The notes under the pieces are model-generated. The model saw only the letters and a program-made list of their open reading frames with translations. It did no database searches and was not told the DNA's origin. A stretch of 64,000 nt of DNA from Berkiella_A sp963976875. GTDB lineage: Bacteria > Pseudomonadota > Gammaproteobacteria > Berkiellales > Berkiellaceae. The stretch's first letter is position 1. The number at the start of each line of letters is the position of its first letter. This document shows, piece after piece, positions 17,147 through 26,129 of the stretch. A program made the position numbers and the translations under genes. Location of the stretch: the NCBI GenBank assembly GCA_963976875.1, contig CAXBML010000001.1:207064-271063 (forward strand), given 5' to 3'.

Positions 17147-17553
17147 TAGGGGCTGTTGACATCTTGCTGCGCCGCACAGCGCCTACGTGCCGTGGCTTGT
17201 CCACGGCATCCAGGCGTTTAATTTTCTAAATTAGCGGTTTTAGCCGTAACTTATTAATTAATTAAAGTAAACTCGTAGAATTTATTCGTCAAAATAAATT
17301 AGTACGAGTTTGCAATGGCAAGACGAATGCCCACTGATGAGCTTTGGTCTAAGCTACAGATGATCCTGCCCATCTACGAATTTATGACAAGCCCTTTCTT
17401 CGCGAGATGGTTGAAGGTATGTTATATCGTATGCGAGTAGGTTGTCCTTGGCGAGACCTGTATCAAGGAATCTGCTCTTAAAATAGCTGGATGCCGTGGA
17501 CAAGCCACGGCACGTAGGCGTTGTGCGGCGCGACGAATTTTCAACAGGCCCTA
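17147..17553 (+). mobile_element. Degenerate IS5-type element, copy 1
   Basis: About 407 bp with long terminal inverted repeats of ~69 bp: both ends begin (A)GGG(C/G)CTGTTGA and contain the hairpin GCCGTGG-CTTGT-CCACGGC. The inside carries a broken transposase start. The ends are shared with the second copy at 26130-26648. The IS5-like assignment rests on the end sequence and the transposase remnant. Confidence 0.8.
17315..17481 (+). pseudogene. Transposase N-terminal remnant fused to a foreign tail
   Basis: The ATG at 17315 opens MARRMPTDELWSKLQMILP, typical of the N-terminus of IS5-family transposases. A frameshift follows near 17385. In the shifted frame REMVEGMLYRMRVGCPWRDL is the next conserved transposase stretch, but instead of continuing it ends in YQGICS and stop. 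That tail matches the end of the GIY-YIG gene in copy 2 (WRDLYQEICS). The gene is dead: frameshifted, truncated and chimeric. Confidence 0.78.
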
Positions 17554-17650
17554 AGCGTGAGCGCAGTAAACTTGGTGAGGGTTTACTGATAATGACCAGA
17601 AAAACTAACGCTCACCTGGCTTGTACCTTCCCTGCGCTTATCATAGACAC

Positions 17651-18826
17651 TTAATCCAACAAATTCTCAAGCACATTAAAATATATTTGAGATAACGTTT
17701 CAAGATCTTTGTATTGAATTCGCTCGTCAATCTGGTGAATGGTTTCATTCACCAAGCCTAGCTCAACTACATCACAATCATATAATGCAAAAAATCGGCC
17801 ATCAGATGTTCCGCCGCCGGTACAAGTTTTTGGGAATGTACCAGTACTATCTTTAGTTGCTTGAGTAACGGCCTCAACTAATGGGCTGCTTAATTCTGTA
17901 TAAAAGGGGTTGCCTGAAACTTTCCATTTAATGTTAAATTGAATGTTTAAATTCTTCAGCTTATCTTTAACGGCTTGCTTAATTTGTTCAGCCTGAAGTG
18001 GGGGGGCAAAACGAATATTAAAATTTGCTAATAAATTATCTGGAATCACATTGGTCGCACCTGTGCCTGATTGAATATTCGCTATTTGAAATGTCGTAGT
18101 AGGAAACAAAGGGTGCGGTTGTCCCCAGTCGATCTCTAATAAACTTTGTAACGCTTCAATGGCCTGATGTATAGGATTTTTTGCTAAATGCGGATAGGCC
18201 ACGTGACCTTGTTTGCCCACACATTCAGCAAAACCTGTCATTGAGCCGCGCCTACCAACCTTGATGGTATCACCTAAGGCTGATGTACTACTGGGTTCAC
18301 CAATTAAGCACCATTTTGGGATCTCATTGCGTTTTTCAAGTACGTCTAGTACGGCTTTTGTGCCATAAGTTGCAGGGCCTTCTTCGTCACTAGTGATTAA
18401 AAAAGCAATACGGCTGGTATGATTGGGGTGTTTTTTAATAAAAGCTTCGCACGCGGTAATCATAGCGGCGAGCGCGCCTTTCATGTCTGCTGTACCGCGA
18501 CCATAAAGCCAATCATTTTCTATGTGGGCCTCAAACGGTGGGTGCGTCCATTGTGAGAGTTCTCCTGTTGGCACCACATCTGTATGACCTGCAAAGCATA
18601 AAGTGGGCCCAGATTCACCTCTGGTAGCCCATAAATTAGTGACACCCTTTATTTCTATGGTTTCAATTTTGAAGCCAATTTTTTCTAAGCGGGTTGCTAA
18701 TATAGTTTGACAGCCATTATCGTTAGGCGTGACAGATTCACGCCTAATCAGTTCCTGACAAAGTGCTAATGTAGTACTCGCATCAGAATTTGGGTTATCG
18801 GCATGATTGCTTGTGGCTTTAGCCAT
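17651..18826 (-). CDS. dapE: Succinyl-diaminopimelate desuccinylase
   Basis: Zinc amidohydrolase of the lysine/meso-DAP pathway: N-succinyl-LL-DAP to LL-DAP and succinate. M20-family motifs: GHTDVVP (metal His and catalytic Asp), GRGTADMKG (bridging Asp), DEEGPA (catalytic and metal Glu) and the late NETIHQIDE metal His. The start used is the ATG at 18826, which overlaps the dapD stop by 8 bp (translational coupling). A GTG five codons upstream (18841) is the alternative. 391 residues, near family length. It forms an operon with dapD. Confidence 0.95.
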   Translation of the reverse strand: MAKATSNHADNPNSDASTTLALCQELIRRESVTPNDNGCQTILATRLEKIGFKIETIEIKGVTNLWATRGESGPTLCFAGHTDVVPTGELSQWTHPPFEAHIENDWLYGRGTADMKGALAAMITACEAFIKKHPNHTSRIAFLITSDEEGPATYGTKAVLDVLEKRNEIPKWCLIGEPSSTSALGDTIKVGRRGSMTGFAECVGKQGHVAYPHLAKNPIHQAIEALQSLLEIDWGQPHPLFPTTTFQIANIQSGTGATNVIPDNLLANFNIRFAPPLQAEQIKQAVKDKLKNLNIQFNIKWKVSGNPFYTELSSPLVEAVTQATKDSTGTFPKTCTGGGTSDGRFFALYDCDVVELGLVNETIHQIDERIQYKDLETLSQIYFNVLENLLD

Positions 18827-19652
18827 TCTCGCTAGCCTCACGCAGAATATTATTAATCCCCACTTTTTGTTTGGTTTGCTCGTCCACGGTTTTTACGATA
18901 ATAGCAGCATATAAGCTGTATTTGCCATCTTTAGATGGGATGCTACCTGGCACCACTACGGAACCCTTAGGCACACGACCCCAATAAGTTTCGCCAGTGG
19001 CGCGATCGTAAATACGCGTGCTTTGGCTGATGTAAACGCCCATGGAAATTACAGCACCTTCTTCGACAATAACGCCTTCTACTATTTCAGAGCGCGCGCC
19101 AATAAAGCAGTTGTCTTCGATAATGGTTGGGCTGGCTTGCAGTGGCTCTAAGACACCACCAATTCCTACGCCTCCAGATAAATGTACGTTTTTACCTATT
19201 TGGGCGCAAGAACCAACGGTCGCCCAAGTATCCACCATGGTGCCTTCCCCAACATAAGCGCCAATATTGACATATGAAGGCATGAGTACCGTGTTTTTAG
19301 CGATATGGGCACCTTGTCGGATGCAAGCGGGTGGCACAATGCGGGCACCGTGGCGCTTAAAGTCTTCGGCTGTGTAATCTTGGAACTGCAAAGGAACCTT
19401 ATCGTAAAAACGTGTAAAATTAGCCTCTAGTACAGTGTTATCGAAAAGTTTAAAAGACAGCAGAACGGCTTGTTTTAGCCATACATTCACTTCCCATTTA
19501 CCTGAGGGTAACCGTTGTGCTACACGTAGTTCGCCAGATTCCAGTTTTGCAAGAATGGTTTTAACGGTTTCGTAAAGCTCAGAAGATAGGGCGAGTGTCC
19601 CATTTTGATTCTGTTCCCAGGCATTTGTAATTATTTTTTGCAGTTCGTACAT
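18819..19652 (-). CDS. dapD: Tetrahydrodipicolinate N-succinyltransferase
   Basis: Transfers succinyl from succinyl-CoA to tetrahydrodipicolinate, two steps before DapE in making DAP for peptidoglycan and lysine. The 277 residues have an N-terminal helical domain, then a left-handed beta-helix of hexapeptide repeats (VNIGAYVGEGTMVDTWATVG, NCFIGARSEIVEG) and a C-terminal CoA-side strand region (VPGSIPSKDGKYSLYAA). First gene of the dapD-dapE pair. The product supports a peptidoglycan-containing wall. Confidence 0.96.
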   Translation of the reverse strand: MYELQKIITNAWEQNQNGTLALSSELYETVKTILAKLESGELRVAQRLPSGKWEVNVWLKQAVLLSFKLFDNTVLEANFTRFYDKVPLQFQDYTAEDFKRHGARIVPPACIRQGAHIAKNTVLMPSYVNIGAYVGEGTMVDTWATVGSCAQIGKNVHLSGGVGIGGVLEPLQASPTIIEDNCFIGARSEIVEGVIVEEGAVISMGVYISQSTRIYDRATGETYWGRVPKGSVVVPGSIPSKDGKYSLYAAIIVKTVDEQTKQKVGINNILREASENG

Positions 19653-19762
19653 AATTCCACCAATAGTTGAACAACTTAGTATGTTAGGGTGCTATCTATA
19701 GCTGTTTTTTTTCGTTATAATTTATTCAAACGTAATTCTACCAGTAATATTGGAACAAAAGT

Positions 19763-21634
19763 ATGTCTAGAATCAAGCGTAATGCCCTTTCAAAAGGTAG
19801 AGATAGCGAGCAAAGTGGGGCCGCAAAAAGCAAAAGAACCCAACCTAAAATATACTCACGGCCATCCAGAAGAGCTGCCGTACAAGCACGCTTGAGACTT
19901 CAAGCGGATGAGGCTGTAGATGCGATTAACACAGATGAAATGCGTGTGACAGCGGAAGAGTTAGGGCAAATATTTCTGGATAATACCATCGGGCTATATG
20001 AGGGGTTTTTGCCAAATTTTACTGTGACGGGAGAATTAAAAAACTTTGATCGCACTGAGGCAGGTAGAGAGATACAATCTTCTGTAGAAGAGCTCGGATC
20101 CAATTCGTGGTTAGATGTCGAGTTAGTTTATTTTGGCCTGAGAAAACTAGTGCAGGAAAATTTGAGGTCAACTGATACGGTTCATGTTATACCAACACTG
20201 ACGCCATTATTATTGAAAAGTAATGCTGAAGAGTTGATTAACCATAAAATAAGTCTGGATAGAGCAAAATATGACGATATTATTTTATTGCCGGTGAAAG
20301 ATGTGCCTGTTGATTCGCCCATTCATGCAGAAAATGATCGTAGAAGTCGGCTGATAGCACAAAAAAGAGAAGAAATATTATTTTTAAATGATCTTAATCC
20401 AGCAGAATTTATAAAAATATATTTAACTAAAATGATGGATGAATTAGCCCTTGATTTGACACAAGACCAACAGATTGTGATACCTATGCGTGTGGGGCAA
20501 AATCACTATACCGTTGCCGTCGCACATATTCAAAATCAATCAGCTTCTATCATTTACAAAGATTCTTTTAATCGAGATTGCCCAGAAAGCATGAAGCAAC
20601 CCATCGTTGATTTCTTTAAAGGTAAGCTCGGTGCTGAAAATGTGAGATTCGAAACAGCACGAAGTCACGCACAAAGCAATAGTTATGATTGCGGTGTATT
20701 TGCGATATTAAATGGTCTAGATATGGTGAGACAAAATGCGGATCTTCAGACATCTTTGCCTACCAGTATCGATCAAGATTATTTAACGATGTATAGAGGG
20801 TTTTTATTCTGTTTATATCAAAGCTTAGGCTTGAAAATCAAAATGGAAACGCGCTTGCATAAGTTGCTAAGTCAAAAAACGAACCTTATTTTTGAGCGAA
20901 GCGACGAATTATTTAAAGCGCAACAGAAAAAGCAATCTCTACAAGAGCAGGCTAAACTATTAATTGATTTACTTCATAACCCTGAAAATGGATTAATCGA
21001 TGTTGGGTCTAATGCTGTTAAATTGGGTAAGGTGCGGGCAGCTGTAATTAGCCAAGGTAGCATTGATACAGTTTTAAAAGAACTGAAAGCCTTGGGCGAT
21101 GAATTAAAACAAATAGGCCGAAATAAAGAAATATTAGCCCCTGAGCAAGTCAATTTTATTGCTGAACAAGTGAAACAGACCTTTGGTATTCTAGAAAGCA
21201 CTGCTTGGTTGACGAACCCGGTCATACAAGCGCTTCAAAAAGCCATAGGTTTAACGGTTGGTATTATCGCCTTAGGCTTTGGGATAGCAAAGCTCCCCGC
21301 GACACTTGCTTTGAGTGGCTTGCTTGCATCACAAAGTATTTTTATTCCGGTTGCTGCCGCACTATTTTCTGCGTGTGTTTTCTTCACGATAAAATTGTCA
21401 AATTTATTGTCAGATGATAGTAGCCAGCGCGCTAATGACTTGCCAGCCATGGCATCATGTTGTGATACCAGTGCAGATGTTTTAGATGAGCATGATGTCT
21501 TGTTCTCTGAAAAGGCTGTACTACCTGTATCGCCTGCCTTTGAACATGCAAAAGCGTCTCAGCAACAGAATTCTGCTGTTGAAAAGCAAGCACCGCGTGA
21601 AGTGAAGCAACCTCGTCCACCCCAAGGTACTTAA
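19763..21634 (+). CDS. ULP1/C48-type cysteine protease, putative Dot/Icm effector
   Basis: 623 residues. The N-terminus (1-46) is rich in Arg/Lys and could serve as a nuclear-targeting signal. Residues ~170-320 carry the CE-clan order His-Asp-Gln-Cys: QNHYTVAV (His248), IYKDSF (Asp267), then QSNSYDCGVFA with Gln304 as oxyanion residue and Cys310 as nucleophile. This matches SUMO/NEDD8/ubiquitin-like proteases. A coiled-coil linker follows, then two hydrophobic segments at about 495-550, suggesting membrane anchoring as in chlamydial ChlaDub proteins. Bacteria lack SUMO, so a host target is likely. No neighbouring operon partner. The specific modifier removed cannot be told. Confidence 0.82.
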   Translation: MSRIKRNALSKGRDSEQSGAAKSKRTQPKIYSRPSRRAAVQARLRLQADEAVDAINTDEMRVTAEELGQIFLDNTIGLYEGFLPNFTVTGELKNFDRTEAGREIQSSVEELGSNSWLDVELVYFGLRKLVQENLRSTDTVHVIPTLTPLLLKSNAEELINHKISLDRAKYDDIILLPVKDVPVDSPIHAENDRRSRLIAQKREEILFLNDLNPAEFIKIYLTKMMDELALDLTQDQQIVIPMRVGQNHYTVAVAHIQNQSASIIYKDSFNRDCPESMKQPIVDFFKGKLGAENVRFETARSHAQSNSYDCGVFAILNGLDMVRQNADLQTSLPTSIDQDYLTMYRGFLFCLYQSLGLKIKMETRLHKLLSQKTNLIFERSDELFKAQQKKQSLQEQAKLLIDLLHNPENGLIDVGSNAVKLGKVRAAVISQGSIDTVLKELKALGDELKQIGRNKEILAPEQVNFIAEQVKQTFGILESTAWLTNPVIQALQKAIGLTVGIIALGFGIAKLPATLALSGLLASQSIFIPVAAALFSACVFFTIKLSNLLSDDSSQRANDLPAMASCCDTSADVLDEHDVLFSEKAVLPVSPAFEHAKASQQQNSAVEKQAPREVKQPRPPQGT

Positions 21635-21656
21635 AATAAAATTCAGAGTAAAAAAA

Positions 21657-21682
21657 TACCCAGGTTAAGAATAACCTGGGTA
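21657..21682 (-). terminator. Terminator of the icmC-J-D transcript
   Basis: Perfect 11-bp stem around the loop AGAA (21657-21667 with 21672-21682). On the minus strand it is followed by seven T, giving a textbook intrinsic terminator for icmD. It may also end the protease transcript from the other side, less efficiently. Confidence 0.85.
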
Positions 21683-21718
21683 CCGTATTTACTTTTATTA
21701 GAAAGTAAAATCTTAAGA

Positions 21719-22150
21719 CTACGGCGCTGCATCCAAACCACCACCTGTAGCATCTGCTCTACCTTTCTCGCCATCACCCCAAATAGTTGAACCACCAGTT
21801 GAGATAAGGTTGGGTAGGAACACTAACCCAGCGGCAATTACCAGCAAAACAATAGGTTGGCTTAAAGGCACTTGGGTTGGATTATCCTTATGTGCTTTAA
21901 ATTTTAACATTCCCATCATGGCAAAACCGACACCAGCAACATAACTCGTTGCCGTGATCAATTTACTCACATTAGTCATACTGTCTGTCACTGTACCAGC
22001 GATATCACCTAATGAACCATCTGCAGCGTCAGCTGCTAGGCTCATGTCTGAGATAAAAAATAAAGCTAAAAGCGTACCAAAATAAGCACACAAGCTAAAT
22101 AGTGCGGACTTACTTTGGGGCTGCTTCGCTATACTCGTTGTCGTACTCAT
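21719..22150 (-). CDS. icmD: Dot/Icm secretion protein IcmD (DotP)
   Basis: A 143-residue inner-membrane protein. A leading hydrophobic segment (about 20-40) resembles a signal anchor, followed by SLGDIAGTVTDSM, a second segment and the family stretch KFKAHKDNPTQVPLSQPI, then a last segment LLVIAAGLVFLPNLIST. This matches Legionella IcmD, a small membrane component of the type IVB system whose exact place is not settled. Last gene of a three-gene minus-strand unit. In Legionella icmD sits between icmC and icmJ; here icmJ precedes it. Confidence 0.85.
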   Translation of the reverse strand: MSTTTSIAKQPQSKSALFSLCAYFGTLLALFFISDMSLAADAADGSLGDIAGTVTDSMTNVSKLITATSYVAGVGFAMMGMLKFKAHKDNPTQVPLSQPIVLLVIAAGLVFLPNLISTGGSTIWGDGEKGRADATGGGLDAAP

Positions 22151-22205
22151 AATAGTCTCCTATGGTTAAAAATAAGTATCATTTTAAATTATATTTAAAA
22201 TTTAG

Positions 22206-22820
22206 TTACAAAGGCACTTTCGCAAAAACGGTTTTTTTCCAATAGTCTATTTGGGTGGAAAAAGCTTTTCGCGACGGAAGTAACCTTAAATGCTTTAATA
22301 CATCATGTTGTAAATGTTCTGCCTCTAATTTAGCATCAATTAAACCTTGACCAAACACTCTCGGGTCGCCCGAGCCTGGGCCAAAGCAGTTTTCTACATC
22401 TTGAATTCTATCTGTTAAGCTCATATGCACAGCCTGGAGCTTCCCTTTATATGCGGATTCTTTATCTAAAGAACAATATAATACTCGGCAAAAATTATTT
22501 AAATCAGCTTGGCTGATTTCAGGTAGATAAATAATGTCTCCACCAGAACAGCCATCAAGTCCTGCGGCGTCAATAAAAAAACATTGAGCGCAAAAACCAC
22601 AGGCAGTTGCTAAATTATCTAAGGAATTTTTTCGATAGTTGCCATCAATATTGACGACCTCTTGATACTCTTTGCTAAAGAAACCACAATATCGGCAAGT
22701 ATAATGATCTTTTTGCAATACTCTTTTTTTGAGCATAAGAAAGCGTTTACTTTTTTTGCGCGCATTGTAACTACGCCATGTGCCTTTGTGGGCTGTTAAA
22801 GTAACTGGTAATAAGTCCAT
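22206..22820 (-). CDS. icmJ: Dot/Icm coupling-complex subunit IcmJ (DotN)
   Basis: 204 residues, close to Legionella IcmJ (208). HNH-like zinc fold: TCRYCGF supplies one Cys pair and ACGFCAQC the other. The N-terminal GTWRSYNARKKSK is characteristic. DotN binds the C-terminal part of the DotL ATPase in the coupling complex that presents effectors. It resembles an HNH endonuclease at first sight, but context and the N-terminal motif favour IcmJ. It lies between icmC and icmD. Confidence 0.88.
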   Translation of the reverse strand: MDLLPVTLTAHKGTWRSYNARKKSKRFLMLKKRVLQKDHYTCRYCGFFSKEYQEVVNIDGNYRKNSLDNLATACGFCAQCFFIDAAGLDGCSGGDIIYLPEISQADLNNFCRVLYCSLDKESAYKGKLQAVHMSLTDRIQDVENCFGPGSGDPRVFGQGLIDAKLEAEHLQHDVLKHLRLLPSRKAFSTQIDYWKKTVFAKVPL

Positions 22821-22864
22821 AATTTCTTCACTTTACTCTCAAAAAATTTTTATGCTATAAGGTT

Positions 22865-23407
22865 TTAGGTATACCCAAATGTTGTTGCAAGTACTTGAAC
22901 AGTATCTACAATGTTAATTAACAATACGCCGCCAATAACATGAATGGCACCTTTGCCAATACTGCCCGGCTGTGCACCAGAGTGCCCCATCTTAGACAGT
23001 ATAATCCATCCCCTTAAAAAAGCGATTAAGCCTATAAGTTTTACATATTTTACAATAACTTCACTCAATGATTTCCACTGATCGGCACCAGACGTTGGTA
23101 GATAAGCTATTAGCTCGTTAGAGTCACCAAGGGTTGAGTCTGCAAAGATGGTTAACAAGGTGCTGTCCAGAGTGGTAGGAAACCAAATTAACAAGACACC
23201 AATAACAATCCATACCAAAGGGCCGGCAAATTCTCCTCGTTGTGCGGAGCTCATGGATTGGTTGGCAAATACTCTATACATCATTATGCCTTTAACGACC
23301 ATTCCGACGCCTATTACATAAGATATTGCAACAATCATTCTCTGTAAGTTTTCAAATGAAGCAGATAGATTTGTTATTGCCGTAGCTAAATCAAATGATG
23401 CACTCAT
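22865..23407 (-). CDS. icmC: Dot/Icm inner-membrane protein IcmC (DotE)-like
   Basis: 180 residues with about four membrane segments: AISYVIGVGMVVKGIMMY, LVWIVIGVLLIWFP, VKLIGLIAFLRGWIIL and IHVIGGVLLINIVDTV. The pattern GPLVWIV...FP, FLRGW...GKG..HVIGG.L..NI is that of IcmC/DotE and the related DotV/IcmV. Neighbouring icmJ and icmD make IcmC the best call. First gene of the unit, with a perfect -10 box upstream. Role within the inner-membrane complex is not well defined in any system. Confidence 0.8.
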   Translation of the reverse strand: MSASFDLATAITNLSASFENLQRMIVAISYVIGVGMVVKGIMMYRVFANQSMSSAQRGEFAGPLVWIVIGVLLIWFPTTLDSTLLTIFADSTLGDSNELIAYLPTSGADQWKSLSEVIVKYVKLIGLIAFLRGWIILSKMGHSGAQPGSIGKGAIHVIGGVLLINIVDTVQVLATTFGYT

Positions 23408-23449
23408 AAATTTTTAATCCAAAATTCGCTCATTGATGACTATACACCT

Positions 23450-23477
23450 ATTATATCAACTTTACATGTTAGTACAA
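23450..23477 (-). promoter_or_regulatory. Candidate promoter of icmC-icmJ-icmD
   Basis: On the minus strand a perfect -10 (TATAAT, 23450-23455) follows a weak -35 (TTGTAC, 23472-23477) with a 16-nt spacer, about 43 nt before the icmC ATG. The weak -35 would suit activation by a regulator. Confidence 0.5.
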
Positions 23478-23592
23478 ATTGTATCATGCATTCACCTAAC
23501 TTCATCCTGAGATATTCGTGTTAGGTCAAAAATAATTATAAATTATTTACTTTTTTTGACTAAAACTGTAAATATTAACAATGTATTTAAGG

Positions 23593-24882
23593 TTATTCTC
23601 TCTGTTCACTTTCTAACATTAGAGAAGTTTCATCTTCTGTTAGTTCCACATTTTCAATGCGAATGAAGTGATTGCTAATTTTTTTTGCAGACATATGAAC
23701 TTGCTCGGCATCTGTATTTGCTTGTTGCAAATGTTTGGTGAGTTTTTCCATACGGTCTTCAAACCGACCAAAATCTTTAGCGAGCAACTTTAAGTGCTTT
23801 TGGATAATGTGGATTTGTTTGCGTGTGGCATCATCCTTTAATACCGTTTGAGCCGTAGTCAATATAGCCATTAAAGTACTAGGTGAGGCCATCCAGACTT
23901 TTTTTTGAAAGGCTAGTTCAACTAACTCAGGATGATGGGCATGGATTTCAGCAAATATGGCCTCAGCGGGGATAAACATGAGAGCGCCATCAGAGGTTTC
24001 CGGAGGATGTATGTATTTCTCGCTGATATCTTGGATATGCTTTTTAATGTCTTGTTTGAAGGCGCGTTGTACTTCTATTTTGTTATGAACTTCCTGGGTA
24101 ATGTCGGTTAGCTTTCGATAATTTTCAAGCGGGAATTTGGAGTCGATTATAATAGTGCCCGATGGCTGAGGCAAAAATAACGCGCAATCTGCTCTAAGGC
24201 CATTCGATAGGCTATATTGAAGTTGGTAGCAGTTTTCTGGCAAAACATTCTCTATTAATGCTTTAAGTTGAATTTCGCCAAATACGCCACGAGTCCGTTT
24301 ATCATGTAAGATTTGTTGCAGGCTGACAACATTTTCTGAAAGATCGGTAATCTTTTTTTGTGCATCATCAATAATGGCTAAGCGTTTTATGATGTTGGTA
24401 AATGTTTCATTGGTTTTTTCAAATCCTCGGGTTAAGTGTGTTTCCATGCTCTTATTGATGTCAATCATATGCCTTTCAGTTGCACTCGTGAGCGTTTGGA
24501 ATTGGGATTGAAGTTGTTGGGTTGAATGTGACAAAACTTCATGTAGTTGCTTGTGTTGTTGGGCATAGTTGTCGGCCATGGCGCGCTGCAATGTATGAGT
24601 GCTGGATTCTTGTTGCGCTTGTAGGCTATGCATAAGATTTTGTATTGCGGTACTTTGCAAATTTTGACTTTTTATATTGGTATCGAATAGTTGTTGTATA
24701 TGATTATTATACTGTTCTTTAACTTGAGCCATTTCTGATTGTAGTTTAGATTCAATTTGTTGCAGGTTATTGGAGAAGCTGGGCTCCATAATATTGGGCA
24801 GGTGCTTTAATTTGAGCAAAAGCCATATTGTGAGACTTATATTAAGAATTGCGCCAATAGTGAGAATGAGGTTGATATCCAT
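23593..24882 (-). CDS. rmuC: DNA recombination protein RmuC
   Basis: 429 residues: an N-terminal membrane segment (about 4-24), a long coiled coil (about 40-190), then the RmuC nuclease-like domain with GVFGEIQLKALIE, YSLSNGLRADCALFLP and GTIIIDSKFPLENYRKL. The Asp and the D-S-K strand form the PD-(D/E)xK-type core. RmuC limits inversions and rearrangements at repeats. Typical length; transcribed in the same direction as rpoS, about 80 bp downstream of it. Confidence 0.93.
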   Translation of the reverse strand: MDINLILTIGAILNISLTIWLLLKLKHLPNIMEPSFSNNLQQIESKLQSEMAQVKEQYNNHIQQLFDTNIKSQNLQSTAIQNLMHSLQAQQESSTHTLQRAMADNYAQQHKQLHEVLSHSTQQLQSQFQTLTSATERHMIDINKSMETHLTRGFEKTNETFTNIIKRLAIIDDAQKKITDLSENVVSLQQILHDKRTRGVFGEIQLKALIENVLPENCYQLQYSLSNGLRADCALFLPQPSGTIIIDSKFPLENYRKLTDITQEVHNKIEVQRAFKQDIKKHIQDISEKYIHPPETSDGALMFIPAEAIFAEIHAHHPELVELAFQKKVWMASPSTLMAILTTAQTVLKDDATRKQIHIIQKHLKLLAKDFGRFEDRMEKLTKHLQQANTDAEQVHMSAKKISNHFIRIENVELTEDETSLMLESEQRE

Positions 24883-24963
24883 TTTTATTTTTCTTAACTT
24901 AGGAGGTGATAGCGGTTACACATATTAGAGCAAATTCTACCACCAGAGAAAGAAAATATGAAG

Positions 24964-25923
24964 CTACTGTGAAAGTAGGTTAACTTTTGTTTCACCTTCA
25001 GACTCTATAAGCTTTTTGAGTTGCTTGAGGGCTTCTGCTTGTATTTGGCGGACGCGTTCACGAGTCACACCTACTTCAAACCCAGTTTGATCTAGGGTTT
25101 TGGGTTCCGTGCCCAGTAGCCCAAAACGACAAATGAGTACATTTTTATGCTTAGGCGAAAGTTTATCTAACCATTGGGTAATATGCTCTGAAATATTAAG
25201 CGCAGAGTAAATGTAGCTTGGATCGTCTGTGCGTTTGGCTTGAACATTACTCAATGCGGTGTTTTCTGCACCATCTATTCCAGAGGTATCAATAGACAAT
25301 GTTTTTTCACTTAAGGTTAATACGTGTTCAATTGCTTTTTGAGTTTGTGAACTTGCCTCTGCCAACTCTTGTATGTTGGGTTCATGATCAAGTGTTCTAC
25401 TTAAGTCCCGTCTTAATCGATAAAAAGAATTCATTTTCTTAACAACATGCACAGGGATTCGAACGGTTCTGGATTGGTTCATAATGGCTCGTTCAATATT
25501 TTGCTGTATCCACCATGCACTATAGGTGCTGAACCTAAATCCTTTTTCAGGGTCAAATTTTTCTACAGCGTGCATTAATCCCAGGTTACCTTCTTCGATC
25601 AAATCAAGTAAATGCAAATCACTGCGTAAGTAGCGTCTTGCAATTTTCACCACAAGCCTTAGGTTTGATTCAATCATTTTGTGCCTAGCAAACTCATGTC
25701 CTTGCTTGGCTTGCCTTGCGTAGTATAACTCTTCTTCTTTTGTTAACAATGGAAATCGACGGATATCTTTCAGGTACTGATCGACGATATTAGTTGATTT
25801 AACATCTTCATCATTAGCGGAACAGGGTGCAGCCCTTTCTTTTTTAGCATTAGAACGAGCTCTAAAATCTTTTTGCTCGTGGCAGTTTTCGGACTGGGCA
25901 TAAGTATTCCACTTATTATACAT
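24964..25923 (-). CDS. rpoS: RNA polymerase sigma factor RpoS
   Basis: Stationary-phase sigma-70 factor. The ATG at 25923 has AAGG nine bases upstream; the frame also opens at a TTG 24 bp earlier. Order: acidic/variable N-terminus, region 1.2 (NIVDQYLKDIRRFPLLTKEEE), region 2 (RHKMIESNLRLVVKIARRYL, DLIEEGNLGLMHAVEKFDPE, RFSTYSAWWIQQNIERAI), region 3, and region 4 with the helix-turn-helix VGVTRERVRQIQAEALKQL. 319 residues, close to E. coli RpoS (330). In Legionella, RpoS acts with (p)ppGpp on transmissive traits and effectors. Confidence 0.94.
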   Translation of the reverse strand: MYNKWNTYAQSENCHEQKDFRARSNAKKERAAPCSANDEDVKSTNIVDQYLKDIRRFPLLTKEEELYYARQAKQGHEFARHKMIESNLRLVVKIARRYLRSDLHLLDLIEEGNLGLMHAVEKFDPEKGFRFSTYSAWWIQQNIERAIMNQSRTVRIPVHVVKKMNSFYRLRRDLSRTLDHEPNIQELAEASSQTQKAIEHVLTLSEKTLSIDTSGIDGAENTALSNVQAKRTDDPSYIYSALNISEHITQWLDKLSPKHKNVLICRFGLLGTEPKTLDQTGFEVGVTRERVRQIQAEALKQLKKLIESEGETKVNLLSQ

Positions 25924-26129
25924 GTTACGGCACCTTAGAAATAACAATTGATTTTAAAAAACACAGAGAACTGCTATTAATATCAGCTTTACTTTGTTTT
26001 TCTTTAGTTTTTTGGAATGCTACTGCATTCAAGTTTTGTATCGGTGCACACGCAATAAAACTTTATTATTTATTGTCTATGGGTTTTTGATTTGAGAATA
26101 TATTTATAGAATTAAATTGATAGCGTTAT

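Larger units (their letters stand above)
17024..17639. repeat. Outer inverted-repeat element (29-bp ends)
   Basis: 17024-17052 and 17611-17639 are inverted repeats matching at 26 of 29 positions, with the shared core ACAAGCCAGGTGAG. They bracket the inner element at 17147-17553. The simplest reading is a small non-coding repeat into which another element inserted, which accounts for essentially all of the 637-bp gap between the neighbouring genes. Confidence 0.65.

Noticed and set aside
22206..22820. Free HNH endonuclease
   Set aside because: Zinc-type Cys pairs suggest it at first, but length, the GTWRSYNARKKSK N-terminus and position between icmC and icmD identify IcmJ/DotN.
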